Below, in pieces: positions 1-7,905 of a stretch of DNA of 64,000 bases. The position numbers and the translations under genes were made by a program. Numbering within the stretch: position 1 is the stretch's first letter; the number at the start of each line of letters is the position of its first letter. Origin of the DNA: Eubacteriales bacterium (lineage in GTDB: Bacteria > Bacillota > Clostridia > Tissierellales > GPF-1); the NCBI GenBank assembly GCA_030625815.1, contig DAOUQF010000017.1:1-64000 (forward strand). The letters are read 5' to 3'. The notes under the pieces were generated by a model. The model searched no databases. It was not told where the DNA came from and was given only the letters and a program-made list of their open reading frames with translations.

Positions 1-32
1 TGCTCTTCTTGCGAGAATATTTTTTTGCTCAT
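1..32 (-). CDS. 5' end of a minus-strand gene, runs off window
   Basis: Only the first ten or so codons are visible, reading MSKKIFSQEE on the minus strand. A perfect AAGGAGG lies at 45-39, six bases before the ATG at 32; a second ATG at 35 is only three bases from it, so 32 is preferred. From memory, proteins opening MSKKIF(T/S) followed by an acidic stretch include helix-turn-helix subunits of IS3-type transposases, which would suit the mobile debris beside it, but ten residues cannot prove this. Confidence 0.4.
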   Translation of the reverse strand, partial: MSKKIFSQEE

Positions 33-74
33 CATTATCCTCCTTGCGGTTTCATTCTTGCGCTTTCATTGTAT

Positions 75-130
75 AAAAAAAGACCCTATAGTGATAGGCT
101 CTCTTTTCAGAGTGTCTAGTCTATAGGGTC
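75..130 (-). terminator. Hairpin terminator of the minus strand
   Basis: The 10-bp inverted arms GACCCTATAG (82-91) and CTATAGGGTC (121-130) enclose a loop with weaker internal pairing. Read on the minus strand the stem is followed by seven T residues (81-75). It sits just after the stop of the recombinase remnant and ahead of the next minus-strand gene. Confidence 0.7.
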
Positions 131-137
131 CATTTTA

Positions 138-307
138 TTAGTGTGATCCTTCATCTTTTTTGATACTCTTATCTATATAATTTTCAATTTGGCCAACAGC
201 TCTTCGATCCTCCAAATCAAGGGTGTGCGCATACACATATTTGGTCATGGATACTTTGCTGTGGCCCAGGCGTTTCGCTACTGTTTTGTCGATTACACCA
301 CTATGAA
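138..307 (-). pseudogene. Tyrosine recombinase (integrase), C-terminal fragment cut by an IS
   Basis: The minus strand encodes the last part of a phage/transposon-type tyrosine recombinase: the box II region with LGHS (the Arg/His neighbourhood) and the catalytic tyrosine region reading MTKYVYAHTLDL, then a charged tail and a stop at 138. The frame upstream of 307 is IS sequence, not recombinase. The missing upstream piece is found in frame at 2051-2096 on the far side of the IS. With the IS and one copy of the target duplication removed, the two halves read continuously through HDLRHIHATLLVHSGV. Confidence 0.85.
302..307. repeat. Target site duplication, left copy (TATGAA)
   Basis: TATGAA directly precedes the left IS end and recurs directly after the right end at 2051-2056. 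A 5-6 bp duplication is what the IS1634 family usually makes. Confidence 0.85.
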
Positions 308-336
308 CCTGAATTCCCGGAACAATTATAACGAGG
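308..336. repeat. IS terminal inverted repeat, left
   Basis: A 29-bp arm that matches the reverse complement of 2023-2050 with one length difference in the middle. The inner part AATTATAACGAGG is identical in both ends and resembles half of the palindrome at 402-417. Confidence 0.88.
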
Positions 337-381
337 AATGCCACAAACCCTGATATAATGCGGAGCACAGTCATATTGTGC

Positions 382-417
382 TTGCAAACCTCTTTGAACT
401 ACGTTATAATTATAACG
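382..417 (+). promoter_or_regulatory. Transposase promoter with embedded 16-bp palindrome
   Basis: TTGCAA (382-387), a 17-bp spacer and TATAAT (405-410) make a near-consensus promoter. The -10 box lies inside the perfect palindrome CGTTATAATTATAACG (402-417), whose half site equals the inner motif of the IS ends (TTATAACG / CGTTATAA). A transposase that binds its ends could therefore also bind and repress its own promoter; that step is inference. Confidence 0.6.
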
Positions 418-434
418 TGGATGGAGGTGATCCT

Positions 435-2033
435 ATGGCTCTCGTATATGTGAAAAACAAGAAAAGCGGCACGACATACGTATATGAATCAACTAACTAT
501 TGGGATAAAGAAAAACAACAATCCAGGAGCAAGCGTATTTGCATAGGTAAATTGGATGAATCGGGCAATCTGATCCCATCAAAGCGATTTAATGAACCCC
601 AACCGGTATTGCCTTTGAAACGCGGACCGGTTCCGGTAACACAAGCAAAACAGAGTTTTCATGGTGCAACCTATTTGTTTGATGCGTTAGGAGACAAATT
701 GGGAATCACAAAAGATTTGAAAGGCTGCTTTCCGGATGCCTACAAACAGATCTTATCAATCGCCTATTATTTGATTCTTGAAGATCGGAATCCATTAAGT
801 CGTTTTCCAAAATGGGCCCGTACACATAAACACCCGTATGGAAAAAATATTCCATCACAAAGAAGCAGTGAACTATTTTCTTCTATAACAGAAGAAGGTA
901 AAGAACAATTCTTTCGTCTTCAGGGAAAACGTCGAATCGAAAATGAATACTGGGCCTATGATACAACCAGTATCTCTTCGTACTCGGAGTCATTAAAACA
1001 AGTCAAATATGGCAGGAACAAGGACCATGATCCGCTTGCACAAATTAATCTAGCCCTATTGTTTGGAGAAATATCAAATCTGCCCTTTTATTACAGAAAG
1101 CTGCCGGGAAACATACCTGATGTGAAGACCTTGAAAAATCTCTTAGCAGATATGGATTTTCTGGAATTTGGCAAAGTAAAACTGGTCATGGACCGTGGTT
1201 TCTACAGCGAAGCTAATGTTAATGCACTATATCAGCATCACCTGAAGTTTTTATTGGCAACAAAGGTATCCTTGAAATTTGTACGCAGGGAGCTGGATCA
1301 AGTACGGGATACCATCAGAACCAGGACTAACTACAATTCTACGTATCAACTGCATATGCATACGGCTATGATTCCCTGGGCGTACACTCAAAAGCGTCCT
1401 TATAAAGGCGATGTCATCAAGGACACACGAAGAATGTATCTTCATCTCTATTACAACGGTGAAAAAGCCCTTGAACATGAAAATAAGCTAAACATCCTAT
1501 TGGACCAGCTTGAAAGTGAACTGCTGTCCGACAAACGAAAACCAGAACATGAAAAACTATACAATAAGTACTTTGATGTAACAATAACGCCAATACGGGG
1601 AATAAAGGTAATTCCAAAACAAGAAGCAATCGATAAAGCTGAGAAAGATTATGGCTTTTTCGCCCTAATCAGCAATGAAATTAATGAACCACTTGAAGCA
1701 TTGGAAATCTACCGAAACAAAGACCTGGTAGAAAAAGCATTTGGTAATCTCAAAGACCGACTGAACATGCGTCGTACTACGGTTTCATCCGAAAGTGCCT
1801 TAGAAGGCAAGTTATTTGTGCAATTTGTAGCATTGGTCTATTTATCCTATATAAAAAAACAAATGTCGGATCAATTGCTTTATAAAAAATATACGATGCA
1901 GGAGTTGCTTGATGAATTGGATGTCATTGAATGCTTCGAGCAACCTGGGAGCAGCATACGTTTTGGTGAAATAACCAAGAAGCAGGAAGAACTTTATAGA
2001 AAGCTTGGTGTTGAACCTCCAACCTCGTTATAA
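435..2033 (+). CDS. IS1634-family DDE transposase
   Basis: A 532-residue transposase that would cut and join the ends of the surrounding IS. ATG at 435 is chosen because GGAGG ends seven bases before it; an in-frame GTG at 378 lies upstream of the promoter. The catalytic triad of the IS4/IS1634 superfamily is visible: Asp in YDTTSIS near residue 176, Asp in VMDRGFYSE near 253, and Glu near 433 in the YREK-type motif YRNKDLVEKAFGNLK. There is no frameshift or internal stop, so the protein should be functional. The stop codon lies inside the right inverted repeat. Confidence 0.93.
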   Translation: MALVYVKNKKSGTTYVYESTNYWDKEKQQSRSKRICIGKLDESGNLIPSKRFNEPQPVLPLKRGPVPVTQAKQSFHGATYLFDALGDKLGITKDLKGCFPDAYKQILSIAYYLILEDRNPLSRFPKWARTHKHPYGKNIPSQRSSELFSSITEEGKEQFFRLQGKRRIENEYWAYDTTSISSYSESLKQVKYGRNKDHDPLAQINLALLFGEISNLPFYYRKLPGNIPDVKTLKNLLADMDFLEFGKVKLVMDRGFYSEANVNALYQHHLKFLLATKVSLKFVRRELDQVRDTIRTRTNYNSTYQLHMHTAMIPWAYTQKRPYKGDVIKDTRRMYLHLYYNGEKALEHENKLNILLDQLESELLSDKRKPEHEKLYNKYFDVTITPIRGIKVIPKQEAIDKAEKDYGFFALISNEINEPLEALEIYRNKDLVEKAFGNLKDRLNMRRTTVSSESALEGKLFVQFVALVYLSYIKKQMSDQLLYKKYTMQELLDELDVIECFEQPGSSIRFGEITKKQEELYRKLGVEPPTSL

Positions 2034-2050
2034 TTTCTCGGGAATTCAGG
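2023..2050. repeat. IS terminal inverted repeat, right
   Basis: A 28-bp arm, inverted relative to 308-336. It overlaps the last codons of the transposase. Confidence 0.88.
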
Positions 2051-2056
2051 TATGAA
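2051..2056. repeat. Target site duplication, right copy (TATGAA)
   Basis: Second copy of the 6-bp duplication beside the right IS end. Confidence 0.85.
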
Positions 2057-2096
2057 CCAGGAGCGTAGCATGAATGTGTCTGAGATCATGGAAGAG
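2051..2096 (-). pseudogene. Tyrosine recombinase, internal fragment right of the IS
   Basis: On the minus strand this reads LFHDLRHIHATLLV and joins in frame, across the TATGAA duplication, to the fragment at 138-307. HDLRH carries the catalytic His-x-x-Arg of box II. Just upstream, at 2097-2099, the frame meets a TGA, and nothing recombinase-like is visible beyond, so the N-terminal two thirds of the gene were already lost or rearranged. Confidence 0.8.
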
Positions 2097-2139
2097 TCAA
2101 GTCCGAAAAAGTGTGTACTTTCCCTCGGGTATTCAATTA

Positions 2140-2594
2140 AGCAACTGCAGTGATTCGATGAGTAGAATGGAACTGGTAGTACTCCTCCATCGAGAGGTAC
2201 ATCTTGCCGGAAGAAGAAACAGTAGCTGCATTGATCGGTTTATTTGGTCTTTCTGAGATCCTGATTCAGGTATCCAAAAAGAAATCTGATGCAAAAAGCG
2301 TTGTGATTACGGATGAAAAGGTCAGTACTCCGGAAATACTGAAGCATTGGTTTTTAGGGATCTATTCTTCTGTGTTGGGAGTATTCCGTCGCTCCACTCG
2401 TACTTGGGTGGGTTCTTGGCGGCTTGATGGACGATAACTTTAGAAGAACGATGTCATTGCTTCTATCATCAGATTCTCCAATCAAAGATTTGTTTTTCAG
2501 TCCAATCAGCATGGTGCTGACATTGTTGATCGTATTCTCTGTTTTGTCTAATTTCACATTTTTTAGAAACTTGTTTTCCAAAAAGAACAGCTAA
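2140..2594 (+). pseudogene. Decayed TctA, tripartite tricarboxylate transporter large subunit
   Basis: Two pieces of a TctA-like membrane protein are readable. The first, about 2195-2385, reads AALIGLFGLSEILIQV and ILKHWFLGIYSSVLGVF, matching the family's conserved GLFALSE region and the segment before its glycine-rich loop. The second, in another frame from about 2400 to the TAA at 2592-2594, reads LGGLMDDNFRRTMSLLLSS and then a hydrophobic C-terminal helix, matching the end of TctA. The whole middle of the protein is missing and the start is frame-broken. No TctB or TctC gene is nearby. Confidence 0.65.
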
Positions 2595-2631
2595 AATTAT
2601 GTATGAATGAGATTGAAAGATGGGTGGCCAA

Positions 2632-3153
2632 ATGGATAAGAATATTGTTTTAATCGGTTTTATGGGAAGCGGGAAAACGACAATTGGCAGAAGCCTGTCA
2701 CAGGCTTTGGGCATGGCTTTTATTGACATGGATCACGAAATAGAAAAACAAGAAGACAAAACGATAAAAGATATTTTCCAACTGGACGGCGAAAAATATT
2801 TTAGAAATCTGGAAACCGAGTTCCTAAAAATAAGAATGGACGATAAAAACATCATTCTTTCAACGGGCGGGGGTGTCATTCTAAAAGAGGAAAACAGAGA
2901 ACTGCTTTCACGCATTGGAACCATTGTGCTTTTGCATGCGGAGATTGAGCATATTGTTAATAATATTCGCGATGATGAGGCGAGGAAGAACAGGCCTTTG
3001 CTCCATGAAGAAGACTATATTGGTAAAATCAAGCGGTTGTATAATGAGCGGGAAGAGCGGTATTTGAATTCAGCGGATCTGATTGTTAAAACCTCCGGGA
3101 GAGATGTTGTCGATATTGCAGAGGAGATTATCTCGAATTTTGAACTCGCTTAA
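2632..3153 (+). CDS. aroK: Shikimate kinase
   Basis: Phosphorylates shikimate at the 3-hydroxyl with ATP, step five of the chorismate pathway. The 173-residue length is usual. The P-loop GFMGSGKTT is near residue 8, the shikimate-binding DMDHEIE near 31, the GGGV motif near 80, and a lid arginine in the ARKNRPLL stretch near 120. ATG at 2632 is preferred because GGGTGG lies just before it; ATG at 2620 is in frame but lacks a clear ribosome site. The gene stands alone here, behind the TctA relic, with no other aro genes in the window. Confidence 0.9.
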   Translation: MDKNIVLIGFMGSGKTTIGRSLSQALGMAFIDMDHEIEKQEDKTIKDIFQLDGEKYFRNLETEFLKIRMDDKNIILSTGGGVILKEENRELLSRIGTIVLLHAEIEHIVNNIRDDEARKNRPLLHEEDYIGKIKRLYNEREERYLNSADLIVKTSGRDVVDIAEEIISNFELA

Positions 3154-3400
3154 CGAAATCGGAAAATCGGATTTGTTTACTTGGGCTCAACCAATAATTA
3201 AACCTTAGTATAAGTTTTAATTGAAAGACTGATAATAACTTGATTTATGAATGTGGTAAATTTAAAATAACTATATCTCATAAAATAGTCATTGACGATA
3301 AACTGAGTCGAGCTGGTTCAAGATTGATTGGATATGAGGATATGAAAACTATTTATAGGGTTTGAAATAGAAACTTATTTTGGAGTAGTAGGAGGAGAAA

Positions 3401-3889
3401 ATGAAAGCAGAAGCAGGAAAAGTAAACGCATTGGGTGGAATGCCAAATGTGGTTGTCAGTGTTCGGGACAACGAGGGCAATGATAATGCATTGGTCGTGG
3501 GATATTGCGGGCATTGCAGCTATGATCCGCCAATGCTGATGGTGGGTATTGTACCGTCAAGACATTCCTATCATATGATTAAAGAGAATGGTTGTTTCGT
3601 TGCACATCTGCTGGACGCGTCGCAAACAGAACTTTATGAATGCTGCGGCTCAAAGAGTGGAAAAGATGGAAATAAACTAAAAGAGTATGGCGTTGAAATG
3701 ACAGATGGCAAATTTGTCAATGCAGGTGTGATCGACGCCTGTCCTGTTGCAATCGAGTGTACGGTTGTCGATACAATTATGACTGGATCACATGAAATGT
3801 TTGTCGGAAAGATTGAATATGTTCATGCCGAAGAAGGCGTTATTGCTGAAAATGGCAGAGTGGATTCATCGAAGTTTAATCTGCTATAA
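3401..3889 (+). CDS. Flavin reductase-like FMN-binding protein
   Basis: A 162-residue protein of the flavin reductase-like split-barrel family, which binds FMN and passes electrons from NAD(P)H or reduced partners; the physiological partner is unknown. The family pattern is visible from the N-terminal GGMPNVVVSV strand through SYDPPMLMVGI and the SYHMIKENGCFVAHL segment, typical of the FMN-phosphate-binding region. AGGAGG lies six bases upstream of the ATG. The gene is monocistronic: 250 bp of AT-rich sequence precede it and a strong terminator follows. Substrate cannot be told from sequence. Confidence 0.8.
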   Translation: MKAEAGKVNALGGMPNVVVSVRDNEGNDNALVVGYCGHCSYDPPMLMVGIVPSRHSYHMIKENGCFVAHLLDASQTELYECCGSKSGKDGNKLKEYGVEMTDGKFVNAGVIDACPVAIECTVVDTIMTGSHEMFVGKIEYVHAEEGVIAENGRVDSSKFNLL

Positions 3890-3903
3890 GGGGTAAAATA
3901 GAA

Positions 3904-3937
3904 AGCCCGCATCTGATAAAGATGCGGGCTTGTTTTA
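3904..3937. terminator. Bidirectional terminator between convergent genes
   Basis: An 11-bp perfect stem, AGCCCGCATCT (3904-3914) and its complement (3920-3930), with a 5-base loop. TGTTTTA follows on the plus strand and TTTCTATTTTA on the minus strand. It serves the flavin reductase gene and the minus-strand ABC-F gene. Confidence 0.9.
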
Positions 3938-3944
3938 TAGCGAG

Positions 3945-5501
3945 TTAGACGATCTTGGTGGTCCATTCCTCCACGTTCCAGATATCGGTTACCCAGTCTT
4001 CGTAGAAGTAAGGCTCATGGGATACCAATAAAATGGTTCCCTTGAATCCAATTAACGCTTTTTTTAGTTCTTCTTTGGCTTCGACATCCAAATGGTTCGT
4101 GGGCTCATCGAGTACAAGGAAGTTGATGTCTTTCAGCATCAGTTTGCACAAGCGAACTTTGGCATTCTCGCCACCGCTTAACACGCGCATTTGATTGGTG
4201 ATGTGTTCATTGGTTAATCCACATCCTGCGAGTGCTTGTCGGACTTCCTTGTTTTCAAGAGAAGGGTATTCATTCCATATTTCCTCAAGTGCGGTATTGG
4301 TATTGTCGCGGCTGGATTCCTGTTCGAAATAACCGGGGGCCAGAAATTCTCCATGAGTCAAATCGCCTGAGATGGCGGGGATCATTCCAAGCATGGTTTT
4401 TAACAAAGTAGATTTGCCGAGGCCGTTGACGCCGGTAACAGCGATTTTTTGGTTGCGTTCCAAAACGACATTGACAGGTTTGGTCAGCGGTTCGTCATAT
4501 CCCAGAACCAGATTGTCGGCCTTGAAAATAAATCGGCTTGGCGTGCGCGCTTCTTTAAATGCAAAGGATGGCTTGGGCTTTTCGGTGGGCTTGTCCATCA
4601 CTTCAATTTTATCGAGGCGTTTTTGACGGCTGTTGGCCATGCCGCGCGTGGCGACACGTGCCTTGTTTCTGGCGATGAAGTCTTCCATCTTATCAATTTC
4701 TTGTTTCTGACGCTTGTACGCCTTCAATTGTTGTTCTTTTTTGACAGCGTGCATGGCTTGAAATTGATCATAATTGCCGGTATAGCGGGTTAACTCGCCG
4801 TTTTCGACATGGTAGATCACATTGATTACTTCATTTACGAAAGGAATGTCATGGGAGATTAAGATGAAGCTGTTTTCATAGTCTTTCAAGTATCTTTTCA
4901 GCCATTCGATATGGTTGACGTCCAAATAGTTTGTGGGTTCGTCGAGGAGCAAAATCGTCGGGTTTTGCAAAAGCAGCTTTGTCAGCAATACTTTTGTTCG
5001 TTGACCGCCACTCAATTCCGACACATCTTTATCCAAACCGATCTCGCCCAAGCCCAATCCGTTTGCGACTTCCTGAATTTTTGTATGCAGCATGTAAAAG
5101 CCGCTGTGCTCCAAATAACTTTGGATCTCACCAACGTCTTCCATCATGGCTTCCAGTTCTTTGGGTGAAGCATCGCCCATTTTATCATACAGAGACAGCA
5201 TCTCAGCTTCCATGTCATACATGCTTTGAAAGGCTTCTTCAAGTGCCGCTCTAATGGTTTTACCCTTTGTAAGAACCGTATGTTGATCGAGGTACCCGAC
5301 CGTTACTCGCTTCGACCATTCGACCTTGCCTTCATCCGGCTCTAGTTGGCCCGTAATAATATTTAAAAACGTAGATTTCCCCTCGCCGTTTGCGCCGATC
5401 AAGCCGACATGTTCTCCCTTGTTAAGTCGGAAAGAGGCGTCTTCCAGAATTTTTCTGGCCCCAAAGCCGTGGGAAACATTCTCTACAATTAATACACTCA
5501 T
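3945..5501 (-). CDS. yfmM: ABC-F ATPase, YfmM type
   Basis: A soluble twin-ATPase ABC-F protein of 518 residues, the same length as Bacillus subtilis YfmM, which it resembles through to the C-terminal WNVEEWTTKIV. ABC-F proteins act on the ribosome rather than in membrane transport. Domain 1 has Walker A GANGEGKST near residue 37, signature LSGGQRTKV near 163 and Walker B ILLLDEPTNYLD; domain 2 has GVNGLGKST, LSGGENAKV and FLVLDEPTNHLD. The charged linker between them (about 245-310) is the P-site tRNA-interacting region of the family. It is transcribed divergently from a second ABC-F gene. Whether it gives antibiotic resistance is not decidable here. Confidence 0.9.
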   Translation of the reverse strand: MSVLIVENVSHGFGARKILEDASFRLNKGEHVGLIGANGEGKSTFLNIITGQLEPDEGKVEWSKRVTVGYLDQHTVLTKGKTIRAALEEAFQSMYDMEAEMLSLYDKMGDASPKELEAMMEDVGEIQSYLEHSGFYMLHTKIQEVANGLGLGEIGLDKDVSELSGGQRTKVLLTKLLLQNPTILLLDEPTNYLDVNHIEWLKRYLKDYENSFILISHDIPFVNEVINVIYHVENGELTRYTGNYDQFQAMHAVKKEQQLKAYKRQKQEIDKMEDFIARNKARVATRGMANSRQKRLDKIEVMDKPTEKPKPSFAFKEARTPSRFIFKADNLVLGYDEPLTKPVNVVLERNQKIAVTGVNGLGKSTLLKTMLGMIPAISGDLTHGEFLAPGYFEQESSRDNTNTALEEIWNEYPSLENKEVRQALAGCGLTNEHITNQMRVLSGGENAKVRLCKLMLKDINFLVLDEPTNHLDVEAKEELKKALIGFKGTILLVSHEPYFYEDWVTDIWNVEEWTTKIV

Positions 5502-5693
5502 TTAAATCTCCTTTAAAATGCTTTTTATATCTTTCTTATCCTATCCAGAAAAGCTGTTTCTGTCAAAGTAAATTATCACAGACTATTTTAAAGACACTTT
5601 ATCTGAAGGGGCTAGAAGTGATATAGTAAACGGTAGAATGATGATTATGGGCTGATGCAGTCGATTCAAATATCGGACAAATGGGAGTAATTT

Positions 5694-7613
5694 ATGAGTA
5701 TTTTAGTTGCGGAAAAAATTTCAAAAAAATATAGTGAAAAAATATTGTTTGATGAAATATCAATCGGAATCAATGAAGGGGAAAAAATCGGGCTGATCGG
5801 CATCAATGGGACAGGGAAGTCGACCTTCCTCAAGGTGATTGCAGGCCTCGAGCCGCTTGACGCCGGAAAGATTATTTGTGGAAACGATATGAAGATCGGG
5901 TATTTGGCGCAAATACCAAACTTTGAGCCTGGAATTACGGTGCTGGAGCAGGTGTTTAAAGGGGATACGCCGGAGATGCAGCTGATCAGGAGATATGAAG
6001 AAGTTCTTCAAATGATTGAGGCAAATCCGGGAGAAGCGAAGTATGAAACTGAAATGATTTCCTTGATTCACAGGATGGATCAGATGGATGCTTGGTCGAT
6101 TGAGGCTGAAGCGAAAAAGATACTGACAAAGCTGGGAATTACCGAGTTTACGGCAGATGTCGGGAAGCTGTCCGGGGGCCAGCGAAAACGTGTGGCCATG
6201 GCAAGCGCGTTGATCAGCCCCGTGGATCTTTTAATCCTCGATGAGCCAACCAATCATATCGACAATGAAACTGTCGACTGGTTGGAGAAGTATATTGGTA
6301 ATCGCAAGGGCGCTCTTTTGATGGTGACCCATGATCGGTATCTTCTGGATCGAGTGGCAACGAGAATTATTGAACTGGACGATGGAAAGCTCTACAGCTA
6401 TCAGGCGAACTATACAAAATATTTGGAAATGAAGCTTGAAAGGGAGAACCTGGAAGAGGCGTCAGAGAGAAAGCGCCAAGGCTTGATCCGCAGTGAACTG
6501 GAATGGATCAGGCGCGGAGCCAGGGCGCGTACAACGAAGCAGAAAGCGAGATTGGATCGATTTGAAGAACTGACAAGCGAGAAAAAGCGGCAGGTTGATG
6601 ATTCAATCGAAATACAAGGCGCTTATTCAAGGCTCGGAAGAAAAATCATCGAGATGGAAAACATCAGCAAAAGCTTTCCTTGCGGTGAAATCATCAAGGA
6701 TTTCAGTTATGTATTGTTGCGAAACGACAGGATTGGAATTATCGGACCGAACGGCGCCGGCAAGTCGACACTGATGAAGATTGCTTCGGGAAGGCTTGAG
6801 CCGGATGCAGGAAGTGTTGCCATTGGCGAGACGGTTAAGATCGGTTATTTTGCGCAGGAAAATGATGAGATGAACAATGATTTGAGGGTGATCGAGTATA
6901 TCAAGGAGCAGGCGGAGGTTGTCAATACGAGAAACGGAACCATAACCGCTTCACAGATGTTGGAGAGATTCTTATTCCCGCCAAGCATGCAGTGGTCAAT
7001 GATCTCGAAGCTATCCGGAGGAGAGAAGCGGCGGCTGTACCTGCTGCGCATATTGATGGGAGCCCCGAACGTACTGATGCTTGACGAACCGACCAACGAT
7101 CTCGATATTCAGACCCTGACGATTCTCGAAGGATACTTGGATGAATTTCCTGGTGCGGTTGTTGTCGTATCCCATGACAGGTATTTTCTCGATCGGGTTG
7201 TGGACAGTATATTTTCATTTGAGGGAAGCGGTTTGATCAAGGAATACGCTGGGAATTATTCCGATTACAGCAAATTCATGCAGGGAAAAGAGGCTTTGCT
7301 CGAACAGGCGGTATCCGAGAACAAGGCAGCTGTGGCAGGAAAAAAAGAAGAACGAAAGCAAACAAGAACGCTGAAATTCACATACAAGGAACAGCGGGAG
7401 TTTGAAAGCATCGATGATGTGATTGCAAAGCTAGAAGAGAAGATCGAACAGACGGAACAAAAAATGGCTGAAGCATTCAGTGATTATACGTACTTGCAGC
7501 AACTGTCAGATGAGAAAGAAGAGCTTGAAGAAAAGCTGGAGCTGGCTACTGATCGATGGGTCTATTTGAATGAATTGCAAGAGGAAATCATTCAAAACAA
7601 AAAGGGACAATAA
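5694..7613 (+). CDS. yfmR: ABC-F ATPase, YfmR/Uup type
   Basis: A 639-residue ABC-F protein resembling B. subtilis YfmR and E. coli Uup. YfmR is reported to help EF-P relieve ribosome stalling on difficult peptide sequences. Two ATPase domains are seen: GINGTGKST with LSGGQRKRV and LLILDEPTNHID, then GPNGAGKST with LSGGEKRRL and VLMLDEPTNDLD. The linker contains RRGARARTTKQKAR, the basic element expected to contact tRNA or rRNA, and the last 110 residues form the charged coiled coil typical of Uup-type members. GGGAG precedes the ATG at 5694. A terminator follows 20 bases after the stop. Confidence 0.9.
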   Translation: MSILVAEKISKKYSEKILFDEISIGINEGEKIGLIGINGTGKSTFLKVIAGLEPLDAGKIICGNDMKIGYLAQIPNFEPGITVLEQVFKGDTPEMQLIRRYEEVLQMIEANPGEAKYETEMISLIHRMDQMDAWSIEAEAKKILTKLGITEFTADVGKLSGGQRKRVAMASALISPVDLLILDEPTNHIDNETVDWLEKYIGNRKGALLMVTHDRYLLDRVATRIIELDDGKLYSYQANYTKYLEMKLERENLEEASERKRQGLIRSELEWIRRGARARTTKQKARLDRFEELTSEKKRQVDDSIEIQGAYSRLGRKIIEMENISKSFPCGEIIKDFSYVLLRNDRIGIIGPNGAGKSTLMKIASGRLEPDAGSVAIGETVKIGYFAQENDEMNNDLRVIEYIKEQAEVVNTRNGTITASQMLERFLFPPSMQWSMISKLSGGEKRRLYLLRILMGAPNVLMLDEPTNDLDIQTLTILEGYLDEFPGAVVVVSHDRYFLDRVVDSIFSFEGSGLIKEYAGNYSDYSKFMQGKEALLEQAVSENKAAVAGKKEERKQTRTLKFTYKEQREFESIDDVIAKLEEKIEQTEQKMAEAFSDYTYLQQLSDEKEELEEKLELATDRWVYLNELQEEIIQNKKGQ

Positions 7614-7632
7614 AGGGGAGCAGGTGTATAAA

Positions 7633-7669
7633 AAAGGTGTGGACTATAAAGCGGGTGCCACACCTTTTC
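7633..7669 (+). terminator. Terminator after the YfmR-type gene
   Basis: Stem AAAGGTGTGG (7633-7642) pairs with CCACACCTTT (7658-7667), followed by a short T run. On the minus strand it could also serve the small gene at 7684. Confidence 0.8.
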
Positions 7670-7683
7670 TGTATTTGCATCAA

Positions 7684-7905
7684 TTATTTTTGTGTTTTTT
7701 TCTTCTTCTTCGCTTTGTTCTTATTATAGTAGATTTGAAAGAATAGATACGCACCTGATGCGGCCATGGTTAGCATAAGTATGCGTTGTATTTTGAAAAG
7801 AACAGGTACGTTGAAAACGAACATATAGAGAATGGTAATGACAATGAATACAGGGGTTAGGTAGCGATGAGCTTTTCGTAAGGTTCTGCCGATCTTGTTA
7901 ATCAA
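7684..7905 (-). CDS. Small membrane protein, unknown function
   Basis: A 73-residue protein not recognised as a named family. Two hydrophobic stretches (about residues 17-33 and 42-59) suggest two membrane helices, with a lysine-rich C-terminal tail (KNKAKKKKKTQK) that would sit in the cytoplasm. Translation is taken to start at TTG (7905-7903), with AAGAAGG ending seven bases upstream; no ATG fits better. It is convergent with the YfmR-type gene. Confidence 0.6.
   Translation of the reverse strand: MINKIGRTLRKAHRYLTPVFIVITILYMFVFNVPVLFKIQRILMLTMAASGAYLFFQIYYNKNKAKKKKKTQK

Larger units (their letters stand above)
308..2050 (+). mobile_element. IS1634-like insertion sequence, 1743 bp, apparently intact
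   Basis: Boundaries are set by terminal inverted repeats: left end 308-336 and right end 2023-2050 match at nearly every position over 28-29 bp, both starting CCTGAATTCCCG from outside and ending AATTATAACGAGG inside. A 6-bp TATGAA duplication flanks the element. It carries one intact DDE transposase reading rightwards. The intact ORF, near-identical ends and still-matching duplication point to a recent insertion. Its target was a tyrosine recombinase gene. Confidence 0.9.

Noticed and set aside
3154-3400. Small gene between aroK and the flavin reductase gene
   Set aside because: AT-rich, with no ORF carrying a start signal; only a weak AAATC/GATTT hairpin after aroK.
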